This document shows positions 46,045 through 56,159 of a stretch of DNA of 64,000 bases, piece by piece (the stretch's first letter is position 1; each line of letters starts with the position of its first letter). The stretch covers positions 81,330,382-81,394,381 of the forward strand of contig CM031607.1 of NCBI GenBank assembly GCA_018398815.1, written 5' to 3'. Made by a program: the position numbers and the translations under genes. The notes below the pieces were generated by a model. That model ran no database searches, was not told where the DNA came from, and saw nothing but the letters and a program-made list of their open reading frames with translations. Source of the DNA: Conus ventricosus (taxonomy: Eukaryota; Mollusca; Gastropoda; Neogastropoda; Conidae).

Positions 46045-46981
46045 AAACAAGATGCGAAGCATATAAACGTACTCCCAGTTTTCCAAACCGCTTATAAATC
46101 GGCCAAGTGCTTTGTGAGATAAGAAATAAAGGCAAATAACGGTTTTAATGGGTATTTAACCGATGTACACTTTTGAAACTGGTATTTTAGTCCTCACTGG
46201 GCTAAAGCCTGTGTACATACCAAATTTCATCCAAATCGGACAATATGTCAAGATAACGGTTTTTAACGGTCAGATTTTGAAACACTGCATGGAAGTGCCA
46301 TTTGTGTGTGATAACCTTTCTATATACAAATATCATTAAAACCCACCAGTATATAAAAAAATAACGGTTTAACGGTTATGTAACCGATATACACTTTTTA
46401 AACCGTATTTTAGTCCTCACTGGGCTAAAGCCTGCTGTGTACATATCAAATTTCATCCAAATTGGACAAATATTCAAGAATAACGGTTTTTAACGGTCAA
46501 ATTTTGAAACACTATGTAGAAGTGCCATTTGTGTGTGATAACCTTTCTATATACCAAATTTCATTAAATCCACCTATATATAAGAAATAACGGCAGAATA
46601 ACGGTTTTTTAACGGTTGTTTAATCCATTTTCAGCATTACATCACTTACATATGGACAGAGGCTCCGATTTGTCACAAGATCATCCAAACCGCTTATAAA
46701 TTGGCCAAGTACTTTCTGAGATATTCCATAAAGAAGAAAAACCGTTTACAGCCGTTAGTAACGGCTATAGCGGTGAACTAAAACATCGGGCATCATCCGT
46801 GGCCCATAATGAACATACCTACAAATTTTCAGAAAGATCGGCCCAGTACTTTTGTCTGGAGCGAGTGGAACACATTTTGACCACGGACACACGGACACAC
46901 AGACAGACAGACACATAGACAGCATTTCTTCGTTCCCATTCTTTAGTACTCCCTGTTCTATAAGAACTGGGAGTACAAAAA
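46045..46981 (-). mobile_element. Hairpin-tipped tandem-repeat element, copy B
   Basis: Reverse orientation relative to copy A (26845-27760). The hairpin lies at 46946-46976 and the opposite end (GCATATAAACGTACTCCCAG on the plus strand) near 46058. It has one unit like copy A plus two units of about 226 bp rich in AACGG (TACACTTTT anchors near 46164 and 46392), so the internal arrays differ while the ends are kept. Confidence 0.7.
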
Positions 46982-47154
46982 GGCGTTCTCATTAGACCAG
47001 CCGAGACAACGATGAACAATGTTGCTCACTGCATGAAAACAAAGCGACTGAATTCAATAGCCCAGAAACCCATCACGATTGTTTACATACGCCTAATAGT
47101 TCACTTACAGATGAATGATAACTCCCCACTCTGCCCGAGCCTCTTTTTCCGTCT

Positions 47155-47232
47155 GCACGCATGCACGCACACGCGCGCGCGCGCACACACATACACATAC
47201 ACACACGCGCGCGCGCGTGCGCACGCACGCAT

Positions 47233-47302
<70 letters not shown>
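47155..47302. repeat. (CGCA)n/(CA)n microsatellite
   Basis: Alternating CG and CA repeats followed by a pure CA tract; Z-DNA prone. Confidence 0.95.
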
Positions 47303-47304
<2 letters not shown>

Positions 47305-47594
47305 GGTTCCAATCCAAAGGGCACTCATGATCACCCCATTCATAGAGAATACCCATAAACCAACCATAGATGGCAAAATTCTATTGCCATGAACCCCCCA
47401 TACTGGTCACCACAGATAAAACAATATTGCGAGTTATGCTCGACACAGACCTCGGATGGAGAAAACGGCCACAGAAGCGTAAGAATATTTGGAGGCAGGA
47501 AAAAAAAAAAAACACGACAATGGAAAAAAAAAGAAGTTATGATAATTAGTGGCATACCCCCACACCATCCCTACCTGGGGCTCGCCACTCACCC

Positions 47595-47598
<4 letters not shown>

Positions 47599-47677
<79 letters not shown>

Positions 47678-47768
47678 TCATGAGTAAACATGCACACACA
47701 CACACACACACACACGCGCGCGCACGCGCGCACGCACATAAAGACAGAGAGAGAGAGAGAAAGAGAGA
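47599..47768. repeat. (CT)n, (CA)n, (CG)n and (GA)n microsatellites
   Basis: Successive dinucleotide tracts. Confidence 0.95.
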
Positions 47769-48139
47769 ATGACGGTGATAATGATGCTGATTCTTTATAT
47801 CATAACGGTAAAAAGTATTGGCTTGCTTAGCCATTTTTCATACTTGCTGTTGCTGTTCTACGAAGTCAGTACTAAATGATATAAAATATGCATCAAAACA
47901 TGATTATACAGAAAAAAAACAAGACATTAAGCCAAACAAACGAACAATGATAACCACCACAAAGAACAAGTACTGACATCATCAGTGAAAAAAGGAAATG
48001 AAAAAAAGCAATTCAAAGTACAACAAACAATAAATACAATCAGCAACAAGAAAATAGCATATAACACTTTAAAATGTCTTTATGAGACAAACAAGAAAAA
48101 AAAAGGAGACCAAAGACTAGACCAGAATCACTAAGTGAC

Positions 48140-48141
<2 letters not shown>

Positions 48142-48178
<37 letters not shown>

Positions 48179-48230
48179 GTGGCTGGATAGAGACGCTTCC
48201 TTAGAGAGAGAGAGAGAGAGAGAGAGAGAT
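48142..48230. repeat. (GA)n microsatellite
   Basis: Two GA tracts separated by about 35 bp. Confidence 0.95.
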
Positions 48231-48354
48231 GCTAGTCTGGACATAAGAGAGACAGGGGGAAGGAAGGGAATCAGAGAGACAGCTAGAGGGAGGGAGTGTG
48301 TGTGTGTCCCCCGTGAACTTGCCAGGAGGGACTTTGAATCATTGACACGACACG

Positions 48355-48499
48355 CACGTGCTATAAATGCGGGTGTGTGGCATCACGTGGTTTCCCGCCG
48401 TCCAATGCGCGTTGTCTGGTCAGAGAACGCATCTTTACCTTCAGTTCAAACTTGCTGGGGTGCGCCTTCTCGCCATGTTGGAAAGCCAGGACTTGGCCG
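48355..48499 (+). promoter_or_regulatory. Candidate TATA promoter with first exon
   Basis: TATAAA at 48362-48367 is preceded by CACGTG (48355-48360) and followed by a second CACGTG (48384-48389) and a CCAAT motif near 48402. An ATG in good context (CGCCATGTTGG) at 48475 opens MLESQDLA and meets a donor GTGAGT at 48500. GC content rises here in an otherwise AT-rich area. No downstream exon was recognised, so the gene is unproven. Confidence 0.3.
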
Positions 48500-49050
48500 G
48501 TGAGTAAATGTATTTGTGTGAATTGGCGAGGTAGACAGTGCATAATCCACCTGTATGTGGTTCATAACATCTCCCTGTTTTCCGGAAACTTTAAATTTAG
48601 GGACATTCCCTCTCCCTCCTTTTATTCAAACCTTTTGTAGGCATCTTCTCTTTGAAAGATAGCTTTGCGTAAAAAAAGAAAAGAAAAAAAAAGTAAAAAA
48701 AAAAACAACAAACTAACAAACAAAAACAGGTCCAGTGATTGGATTATGCGCAAATTGTGTAAGCCTATTTATTTTGTAGTAGATTCACTGTTTTCTAAAC
48801 AACGAAAGATTTCATTTTATACATCCTCCCTCCCATCTTCCACACAGGGGCTTCTCTACAAGAAATCAAGACAATTTTTCAAAACTGAACGCGAACGAAT
48901 GTGTTCTCATGTCCAGTGTTCAGCATCTTAATTGTTCGTGTTGGCTGAAAAGAACGTTTTGTATGGGAAGGGGGCACAAAAGGAAATCTTCCCATAAATC
49001 AAATACACGCTGATTTTTGATGGAAAGGAACGATTTCGAAGGCGACCGAA
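48500..49050. other. AT-rich DNA, no gene seen
   Basis: Purine-rich A/G runs near 48670-48710; no recognisable exon or element. Confidence 0.5.
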
Positions 49051-49051
49051 T

Positions 49052-49082
<31 letters not shown>
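49052..49082. repeat. Poly-G tract
   Basis: A run of about 31 G, a strong quadruplex-forming sequence. Confidence 0.9.
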
Positions 49083-49529
49083 CTCGAAACCAGCGATTTG
49101 CTGGAGGAGGTTAAGCGGGTGACCAATAATTGAATGACAGTGGACAGTGAGGTAAAGTCGGTCACGACGTATGCTATTTCGAGCGTAATCTTTGCGCATC
49201 AGGTTAGCATGATTTACCCGCCTCCCCGTCCGCTGTCTTAACCCCACCCATCTCCACATTAGGTGGAATTTCAAAACCTGAATGATGGAATTGAGCATGG
49301 GTAAGATTTGTTTGAATTTTGTATATGCAAAGTTGAGTTACGCTCATTCTTTTCACCGTCATACACTGAACTCATGAAAAACAAAGGGGTTTGGAAAGGT
49401 ATCCCTCCTCTTTGCTGCCGCATTCCGTTCAAATCATTGGGCATTTTTATAATGACGTTACGTTATCGCCCAATAGGCCTACGTACCCGTATCGAGATAT
49501 GTACGTATCACATACGTGAAGTCAGCTTT

Positions 49530-50560
49530 GTTTTAGTATAGTATAGTATAGTAATAAGAGCGATTGAGGCTCTACTTTTAAAGAGCCTATTCGTCTATCT
49601 AATTCTAACTTTGATTTCTAGCATTGCGTGCAAGCTCAGTTTTCCAGAAGTTATTCTTGGCAAATAGGGTTGTACAATGATAGTAGATTTTTCCAATGTT
49701 CATCCAGTCTTCTCTTGAAAGCATCCACTGATGGCGCAGAAACCACTGACTCGGGGAGATTGTTCCCAAGTATTGTTGATCCTATTCCAGAAAAAATGTG
49801 CTCTAACTGCTAATTTACTTCTGCTTTTCTTCAGCTTCATTGAATTTCCTCTTAACTGGCTTTTATTGTCCTTTTCAAACATAAGTTCATGGGTGTTGTA
49901 CATTCTATTGAGGTACTTATAAGTTTCAATCATATCACCCGAAGACGGCGGTGCTCAAGACTCGGAAGCTTCAAAATTTTCAATCTATCAGGGTAGGGTT
50001 TCACATCCTCAATGTCACTACATAGACCTTTGGAATGTGGTTGCCAGACACTGACCATATTCCAACAGTGGCCTGACCATGCCTTGAACAAAAGTACAAA
50101 AGTTCTCTCGGACAGATGATCAAAAGATCGGCGTATAAGTCCAACCATTCTGTTGGCCCTTGATGTGGTCTGAGCAACCTGCTCTTTGACGAGAGTTTAT
50201 CGACTACAACGCCTAAGTCTTTTTCCTTTTCAGTTTCTTTTAGTCTCACTCTTGTTTGTTGCCATCCGCCTCCTTTCCCCATGTAATACTCATTTTCATT
50301 GCTCCGGCCAATCTTCAAAACAGCATTTGTCTGGGTGAAAACACAATAGCCATTTGTTGGACCATTCTTGCAAGTTCAAGTCGTCCTGGAGATCTGTCGG
50401 GACCGTTTTCAGTATCACTTCTCACATAAAGCTTTGTATCGTCTGCAAACATCTTGGCAGTAGTCTTCAACCTCTAGGCAAGTCATTTATGTATATAACA
50501 AACAGCATCGGCCAAGCACAGATCCTAGGTCACACGTGCCGCCGACTCGAGTCCTTGAAT
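49530..50560 (-). mobile_element. 5'-truncated LINE with FADD reverse-transcriptase motif
   Basis: Minus-strand reading gives PMLFVIYINDLPRG, KMFADDTKLYVRSD (FADD at 50438-50449), KIGRSNENEYYMGKG, KETEKEKDLGVVVD, RMVGLIRRSFDHLSERTFVL, KILKLPSLEHRRLR, MIETYKYLNRMYNTHELMFE and KLKKSRSKLAVRAHFFWNRI, the normal order from the catalytic motif to the C-terminus. Frameshifts are present. The 3' end is an (ACTAT)n tail near 49534. Truncated at a poly-G tract near 50562. Different family from the LINEs at 13.5, 23.3 and 37.8 kb. Confidence 0.85.
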
Positions 50561-50639
50561 TGGGGGGGGGGGGGGGGGGGACCAAGTGTAAGCCACCCCG
50601 CTGTGTGTGTGAGAGTGAGAGAGAGAGGAGAGAGAGAGA

Positions 50640-51840
50640 GGAATCATGGGGGCTGTCACTTAAGGAATGGAATGCTCACCCACGTTGGGTCTGCTTGAGT
50701 AAGCTTAATCAGTATTGTCTGTACAGATCTGAATGTTTTCCTGCGTGCACTTGATAAGGTAAAGCACCACAAGCGTTGGGAAGAATGTGTGTAAGGAAAA
50801 TGATACGAGAAAAGAGACATGAAAAGACTCGGTGAACGGGAAAGTACTGAAACGAAGGTAAGGGGACATAAAGGTGATGCATCATAGATGGTCGCGATAA
50901 ATGACAAGCTGAAATTGCAGGCCAAACCATTGTAAAGGCATGAAATGGGTGGTACAAAAGTCAACGGGAATGAACATTAGAAGGGGGGGGGGGATGTAAG
51001 GCAAGTTATCGAACTGGAATTTTCGCACAGCAGACCAGTCACTAGAGATGGGACGCCAACGGTATCAGTTTGGCCAGGTCACAGAGAAAAGATCGATCTA
51101 TGCACACGATTTGAAATTCCCACCTTTTCTCGATCGCATGGTAAGACACTTTAGGACTTTCATTCAAATCGTCAGAAATCGGGTGCTCAATTAGGACCAC
51201 AAACTGAAGCAGTTGGCCCTGAACTCGTATGTCCTTTTCACACTAATTTTGTTTGTGTTCCTTCGGTTGGAGGTATAAAAAACCACCGAGATGGCACTTG
51301 ACGCTAAGAGCAACTCGATTGCGCAATGATAAATCGGAGAGAAGCCGTCCCACGATGAATATAGTACAAATCAGTTACCCCATCCCGTGTCCCCTTTGAC
51401 GCGTGCACTCCCACTGGCAGTCTGTAAAATTCTTCGAGGACTCTCTGATGCCAGTAACCTCTCCAGCAAACCAGCCACAGGCAAATGCAGGCAATCCCCC
51501 CCGTCAAGGACTGGCAAACATACGGAGGAAAAGGACATGAAGTGTGCACTAAATGTCTTTGCACGCACGCTTGCACACACACGCGCGCGCGCGCGCCACT
51601 GAAGAACGTGTTGTGAAAAGCAGGACAGCCCATCAACGGTAATACTAACGGCTGTGAATTGAACAAACGATAGATTCTGGGGTCACTGTTCAAAAGCTCA
51701 CTGCAACTTCCCATCAAGACCATCGCTTCTTTTTTCGCCTGATTTTAAGTGAAAGGTGAACTAGTCTGTCACAGAAACACTATGCTACATTACTGCTAAC
51801 GGCCTCGGCCAAAATGAGAACAGTGCACTACCAGCCTTAG
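50640..51840. other. Unique-looking DNA, no gene recognised
   Basis: A minus-strand frame of 139 codons is open at 51304-51723, but its composition and the CA/CG tract inside it do not support a protein. Poly-G run near 50984. Confidence 0.45.
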
Positions 51841-51844
51841 TATG

Positions 51845-52700
51845 GGATCAGTGCATTGCCAGCCTCCGTCAGTATGGAACCAGCACACAACCATCCTCAA
51901 GTCAGTATGGGACCAGTGCGCAATCAGCCTCGGTCAGTATGTAACCAGCACATAACCATCCTCAGTCAGTATGGGACCAGTGCACAACCAGCCTGTCAGC
52001 CTGGGACCAGTGCGCAACCAGCTGTCAGTATGGGACCCCGTACACAACCAGCCTCAGTCAGTATCAGACCAGTGCGCAGCCAGTCTCGGTCAGTATCAGA
52101 CCAGTGCACAACCAGCCTCGGTCAGTATGGGACCAGTGCGCAACCAGCCTCGGTCAGTATGGGACCAGTACACAACCAGCCTCAGTCAGTATCAGACCAG
52201 TGCACAACCAGCCTCGGTCAGTATGGGACCAGTGCACAACCAGCCTCGGTCAGTATGGGACCAGCATATTACCAGCCTGTCAGTATGGGACCAGTCCACA
52301 ACCAGCCTCAGTATCAGACCAGTGCACAACCAGCCTCGGTCAGTTGGGACCACCGTATTACCAGCCTCAGTCAGTATGGGACCAGTCCCACTATCAGCCT
52401 AAGTCAATATGGGACCAGTGTACAACCAGCCTGTCAGTATCGGACCAGCGTATTACCAGCCTCAGTCAGTATGTGACCAGTCAACTATCAGCCTCGGTCA
52501 GTTTGGGACCAGTGTACAACCAGCCTCAGTCAGTATCGGACCAGCGTATTACCACCCTCAGTATGTGACCAGTCAACTATCAGCCTCGGTCAGTTTGGGA
52601 CTAGTGTACAACCAGCCTCAGTCAGTATCGGACCAGCGTATTACCAGCCTCAGTATGTGACCAGTCAACTATCGGCCTCGGTCAGTTTGGGACCAGTCTA
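51845..52700 (+). repeat. 32-bp minisatellite, more than 20 copies
   Basis: Unit CAGTATGGGACCAGTGCACA plus ACCAGCCTCGGT, with variants (ATCAGACC, TTTGGGACC). Because 32 is not a multiple of three, three frames are open and read GTSAQPA-like repeats; these are not genes. Confidence 0.95.
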
Positions 52701-52983
52701 CTTTGTCACAGGAACGGCGTGCGATACTGCCGGACTGTGTCGTATTGATGAAACTTGTGTCATCACTTGGAAGCCAATCTCAACCATGTAACCCAGCTGT
52801 TTAGTGAGGCAAGATTTCTTTTTTGTATCCCCTCATCTGTTCGAAATATCCATTGTAAAGTGGAAATCTTTGATGTTCCCACAAATTTCTCAAACATTCC
52901 TCACACTCGGCTATCCTCCGCCTTGAACAAACTGCCTGCTGAGTTAAATAATGCACGGATATATGTATGCGCGTGGACAAGCT

Positions 52984-52985
52984 GC

Positions 52986-53026
<41 letters not shown>

Positions 53027-53140
53027 TCTCTGTGCGTGCGTGTTGTGTGTGTGTGTTTCCGATTTCTAGCTTTCATATTTTGTAAAGTTTCAGGCCTACA
53101 TTTTGTTCCTGTAAAAACTTTCCCCAATGTAAGTACACAA

Positions 53141-53202
<62 letters not shown>

Positions 53203-53423
53203 ACGCGCGCGCATGCGTAAACGAGTAAATCTGTGAGTGAGTGTAATATGGTTGCGCGCGCGCGTGTGTGTGTGTGGTACGTGATGTTTTACTTGAATAC
53301 TGGATTACCTTCAACCCTTTGTGACATTTTTGTTGTATATGTTCAACTTTTTTCCCCTATGTATAATCATCAGTACTACTACTATCACTACTGTTACTAC
53401 TACAACTACTACATCTCCACCTC

Positions 53424-53470
<47 letters not shown>
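52984..53470. repeat. (CT)n, (TG)n, (GA)n, (CG)n and (ACT)n microsatellites
   Basis: A cluster of short tracts: CT at 52984-53025, TG/GA at 53141-53200, CG/TG near 53253-53277, ACT triplets near 53373-53412, CT at 53426-53469. Confidence 0.9.
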
Positions 53471-53471
<1 letters not shown>

Positions 53472-53700
53472 GGGTCCACTTCAGGCACGCAGTGTCTACA
53501 TCAGCAGTAAGGTGCTCTGGATTCAGAGTGAAATTGTGAGGTGTATAGTTATTTTTGTGCAGCGTCATTGTGCTAGCAACATGTCTGCGGTGGGGTTGTC
53601 TCTGTTTATCTTGGTTTTATGAATCGACGTGTTTTGAAATAGACCGCCTCATTCTTTAGGACATTGAGGATTCGAACGTGGCAAACGGGTGTCGCCGCAG

Positions 53701-54300
53701 GTTTGCTCTTTCTTTTACATTACGGACTTTTTATTTCAGCGTTGCGGTGAAGTTGAGCTGAACCCGGGACCTGCACCTGGCAACAAAGTGGACAGCCTGG
53801 GGCAGACCAGACTGAAGAGCGCCGGCGGTGGTTCGCCAGCATCCAACCCCTCTCTCTCCCGTTGAGCTACAGAAGCCAGTCTCCGTGACGTCTTCCCTTC
53901 AGGGCCTAAACTGTAAGTTTGATGAGATGAAAGCTGACAGGAGAGAAAGGAAAGAATGTATGCTGGACTGGATGACGTGTTATATCTTTTTAAAAAAGAG
54001 GTCACTGATCTCAAACGTGAAAATGAAAAGTTGAAGTCGCAGTATGAAAGTCTGATTGGAAAAGTGTTGAAACTTGAACAAAAGACGATTTTAGAATGTC
54101 GTTCTGAGAGGAACAGTGTTGAAACTTGAACAAAAGACGATTTTAGAATGTCGTTCTGAGAGGAACAGTGTTGTATTTCCTGGCACACCGAGGAGAGATC
54201 AGGAAACCGGGCAAGATTGTGAGGGCCTTGTGCACGATTTGTTAGCTGACAAATGACCGCCAAGAGACAGTTTGACAGACTCCACAGGTTCAACGGGAAA
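53701..54300 (+). pseudogene. LINE ORF1 relic with 2A-like motif and coiled coil
   Basis: After a hydrophobic stretch (VCSFFYITDFLF) the frame reads RCGEVELNPGP at 53740-53772. This fits the 2A ribosome-skipping consensus D-(V/I)-E-x-N-P-G-P except that Glu replaces the first Asp. Such motifs are known at the N-termini of some non-LTR retrotransposons of invertebrates. The frame stops near 53863. A coiled-coil segment (LFKKEVTDLKRENEKLKSQY) follows in another frame, then a 52-bp tandem duplication at 54064, and further on HLKDKESILGARHRLRGTKV (54325 on), typical of the RNA-binding part of ORF1 proteins. Broken by several frameshifts. Confidence 0.65.
54064..54167 (+). repeat. 52-bp tandem duplication within ORF1 relic
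   Basis: GTGTTGAAACTTGAACAAAA occurs at 54064 and 54116 with identical following sequence; 52 bp shifts the reading frame. Confidence 0.95.
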
Positions 54301-54602
54301 CCGGACTCTCCGATCATTGGTTGTTGCACTTGAAAGACAAGGAATCCATTCTAGGAGCCAGGCATAGGTTGAGAGGTACTAAGGTGTTTGAGAAGATTTC
54401 TCCCAGCGAGTGGGAGAAATACGTAAGAAACTTGTCCCTCACCTCAAAGATGCCAAAAAAGAAAATTAAAAAGTCGGTGACCTTTGATCCCCTTGTCACG
54501 GTTTGTTTTCCTTGTTTATCAGCGAATTGGCACAAGAAATCGGAGAGAGGGGAAGCGATGGTGCGACACTGTCTCCAGACACAGTTGAATTATTTTGTGA
54601 TT

Positions 54603-55770
54603 GGCAGATGATGCAGCTTTGTCGGAAAATCCAGCTGGCCTTTAGATACAGTTGAACTGTTTATGTAATGGGGCATCTAGACTCCAACTTAAGATAAATA
54701 TGGAAAAGAGCAATGATGTATCTAGAAAAGGAGGGCACTTTGTAGCACGAGTGAGATGGGCTTTTAATAGTGAGCTAATGGCTGTCGTTAACTGTTATAA
54801 ATATCTCGATATTAAATTTACTACTCGACTTAGTTTTATGGTTGCGCGTAAAGATCTCGCGAGCAGTGCAAGAAATCATTGTTATTAATTCTGCAAAGAT
54901 TGTACGTACTTAATGATAAATCGCTTAGAGTATTGATTTTTTTTCATACTCGGGTGCAACCAGTTGCTCTCTGTGGTGCTGAACTGTGGGGTTTGGATGC
55001 TGCTGCTGTCCATGTTGAAAAGTTTAATTTTGTATGCTCTAAAGTAGTTTTTAGTAGTCCGCATAAAAACACTTATTTTATTTATGGAGAATAATGGACG
55101 TTACCCTATTTACATAAATTCAGGTGTGCAGTGTATTAGCTACTGGCTAAAGATATCGCGGATGAGTGATAACAGGTTACCTTTGAAAGCTTATAAAATG
55201 TTATTTTGGTTAGATTCACGAGGCAAAACCACATGGGCGTCAAGTGTAAGATTCTATTTCAAAATGGTTTTAGAATTGTATGGCTGAACCAGGGTGTGAA
55301 AAATGTACAACACTTTTGCAAGTGTTTCGTCAAAGACTAATATAATATAAAACGGATGGCAAAACGGGCATGAACATGTTCAGGAAAGTGGTAGGTTTTC
55401 AGGGTACAGATCGTTTAGATTATCCAATAATTGCAAAATGTATATTTCACTTGATACTGGCAGACATAACAAAATATGTGAAGTTCAGATTTGGTGTTTG
55501 GGATAGGGCAGTGCATAGTCAGTGGTATCCTGTAGTTTCTGACCGCAGTTTGATATGCACGCTATGTGAAAAGGCAAATGATGACGAAATACACTTTTTT
55601 TTCTGCCCTGCTGTCGGTGACCTGCGGCGGAAATATATTCCATTTAAATATTATGCAAATCCATGTCAGTTCGTGTGACTCAACTAACGACGAATGAAAA
55701 TGAAATCATTGTGAGGAATTTGTGCATTTATTTGTATAAAGCAAAGAGGCGAGCGGTTGCGGTTAGTTGA
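54603..55770 (+). pseudogene. LINE reverse-transcriptase C-terminal relic
   Basis: LADDAALSENPAGL (catalytic ADD) opens the block, followed by LQLKINMEKSNDV, YKYLDIKFTTRLSF, ILQRLYVLNDKSLRV, ALCGAELWGLDAA, NGRYPIYINSGVQCISYWLK, KAYKMLFWLD, KFRFGVWDRAVHSQWYP, a Cys-His knuckle-like LCEKANDDEIHFFFCP and NEIIVRNLCIYLYKAKRR before the stop near 55770. Several stops and frame changes occur. It belongs to a LINE family different from the others in this window. Confidence 0.75.
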
Positions 55771-55871
55771 TAAATGTATTTACACGCCGATGGTACATGG
55801 ATACGAATATCCTTGTATGGAGGCAACATCTGGGTCAGTAGATTGTACTTCACGTGCGTGTGTAGTAGATT

Positions 55872-56011
55872 GTATTTCATGATTTTGAGTATCATTTCAT
55901 TGCATTTCATGCTTTGAGTATCATTTCATTGTATTTCATGCTTTGAGTATCATTTCATTGTATTTCATGCTTTTGAGTATCATTTTATTGTATTTCATGC
56001 TTTTGAGTATC
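55872..56011 (+). repeat. 29-30-bp tandem repeat in the LINE 3' UTR
   Basis: Five copies of TTTCATGCTTTTGAGTATCA and the following short spacer. Confidence 0.85.
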
Positions 56012-56099
56012 ATGTTCTTGTTGTTGCACTCGTCCTGCTGAGTTTTGAATGTAATCCCCATTCAGGAGGGCCTGTGACCTATCATGAATAAATTTGATC

Positions 56100-56100
<1 letters not shown>

Positions 56101-56159
<59 letters not shown>
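56101..56159. repeat. (CT)n microsatellite at the LINE 3' end
   Basis: CT tract following ATGAATAAATTTGATCC; may derive from the element tail. Confidence 0.9.

Larger units (their letters stand above)
53640..56100 (+). mobile_element. Internally deleted LINE with 2A-like ORF1 start
   Basis: The 5' part encodes an ORF1-like protein; the 3' part, from about 54603, encodes only the C-terminal half of a reverse transcriptase. The endonuclease and the first half of the polymerase are missing between 54530 and 54600. The 3' end has AATAAA near 56089 and then (TCTC)n. The usual length of such elements would be over 5 kb. Confidence 0.8.

Noticed and set aside
51304..51723. 139-codon minus-strand frame
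   Set aside because: Includes a CG/CA microsatellite, no recognisable domain, and amino-acid composition typical of non-coding DNA.
51856..52568. Three long repeat-protein frames
   Set aside because: All are open because of a 32-bp tandem unit; no start context or non-repeat domain.
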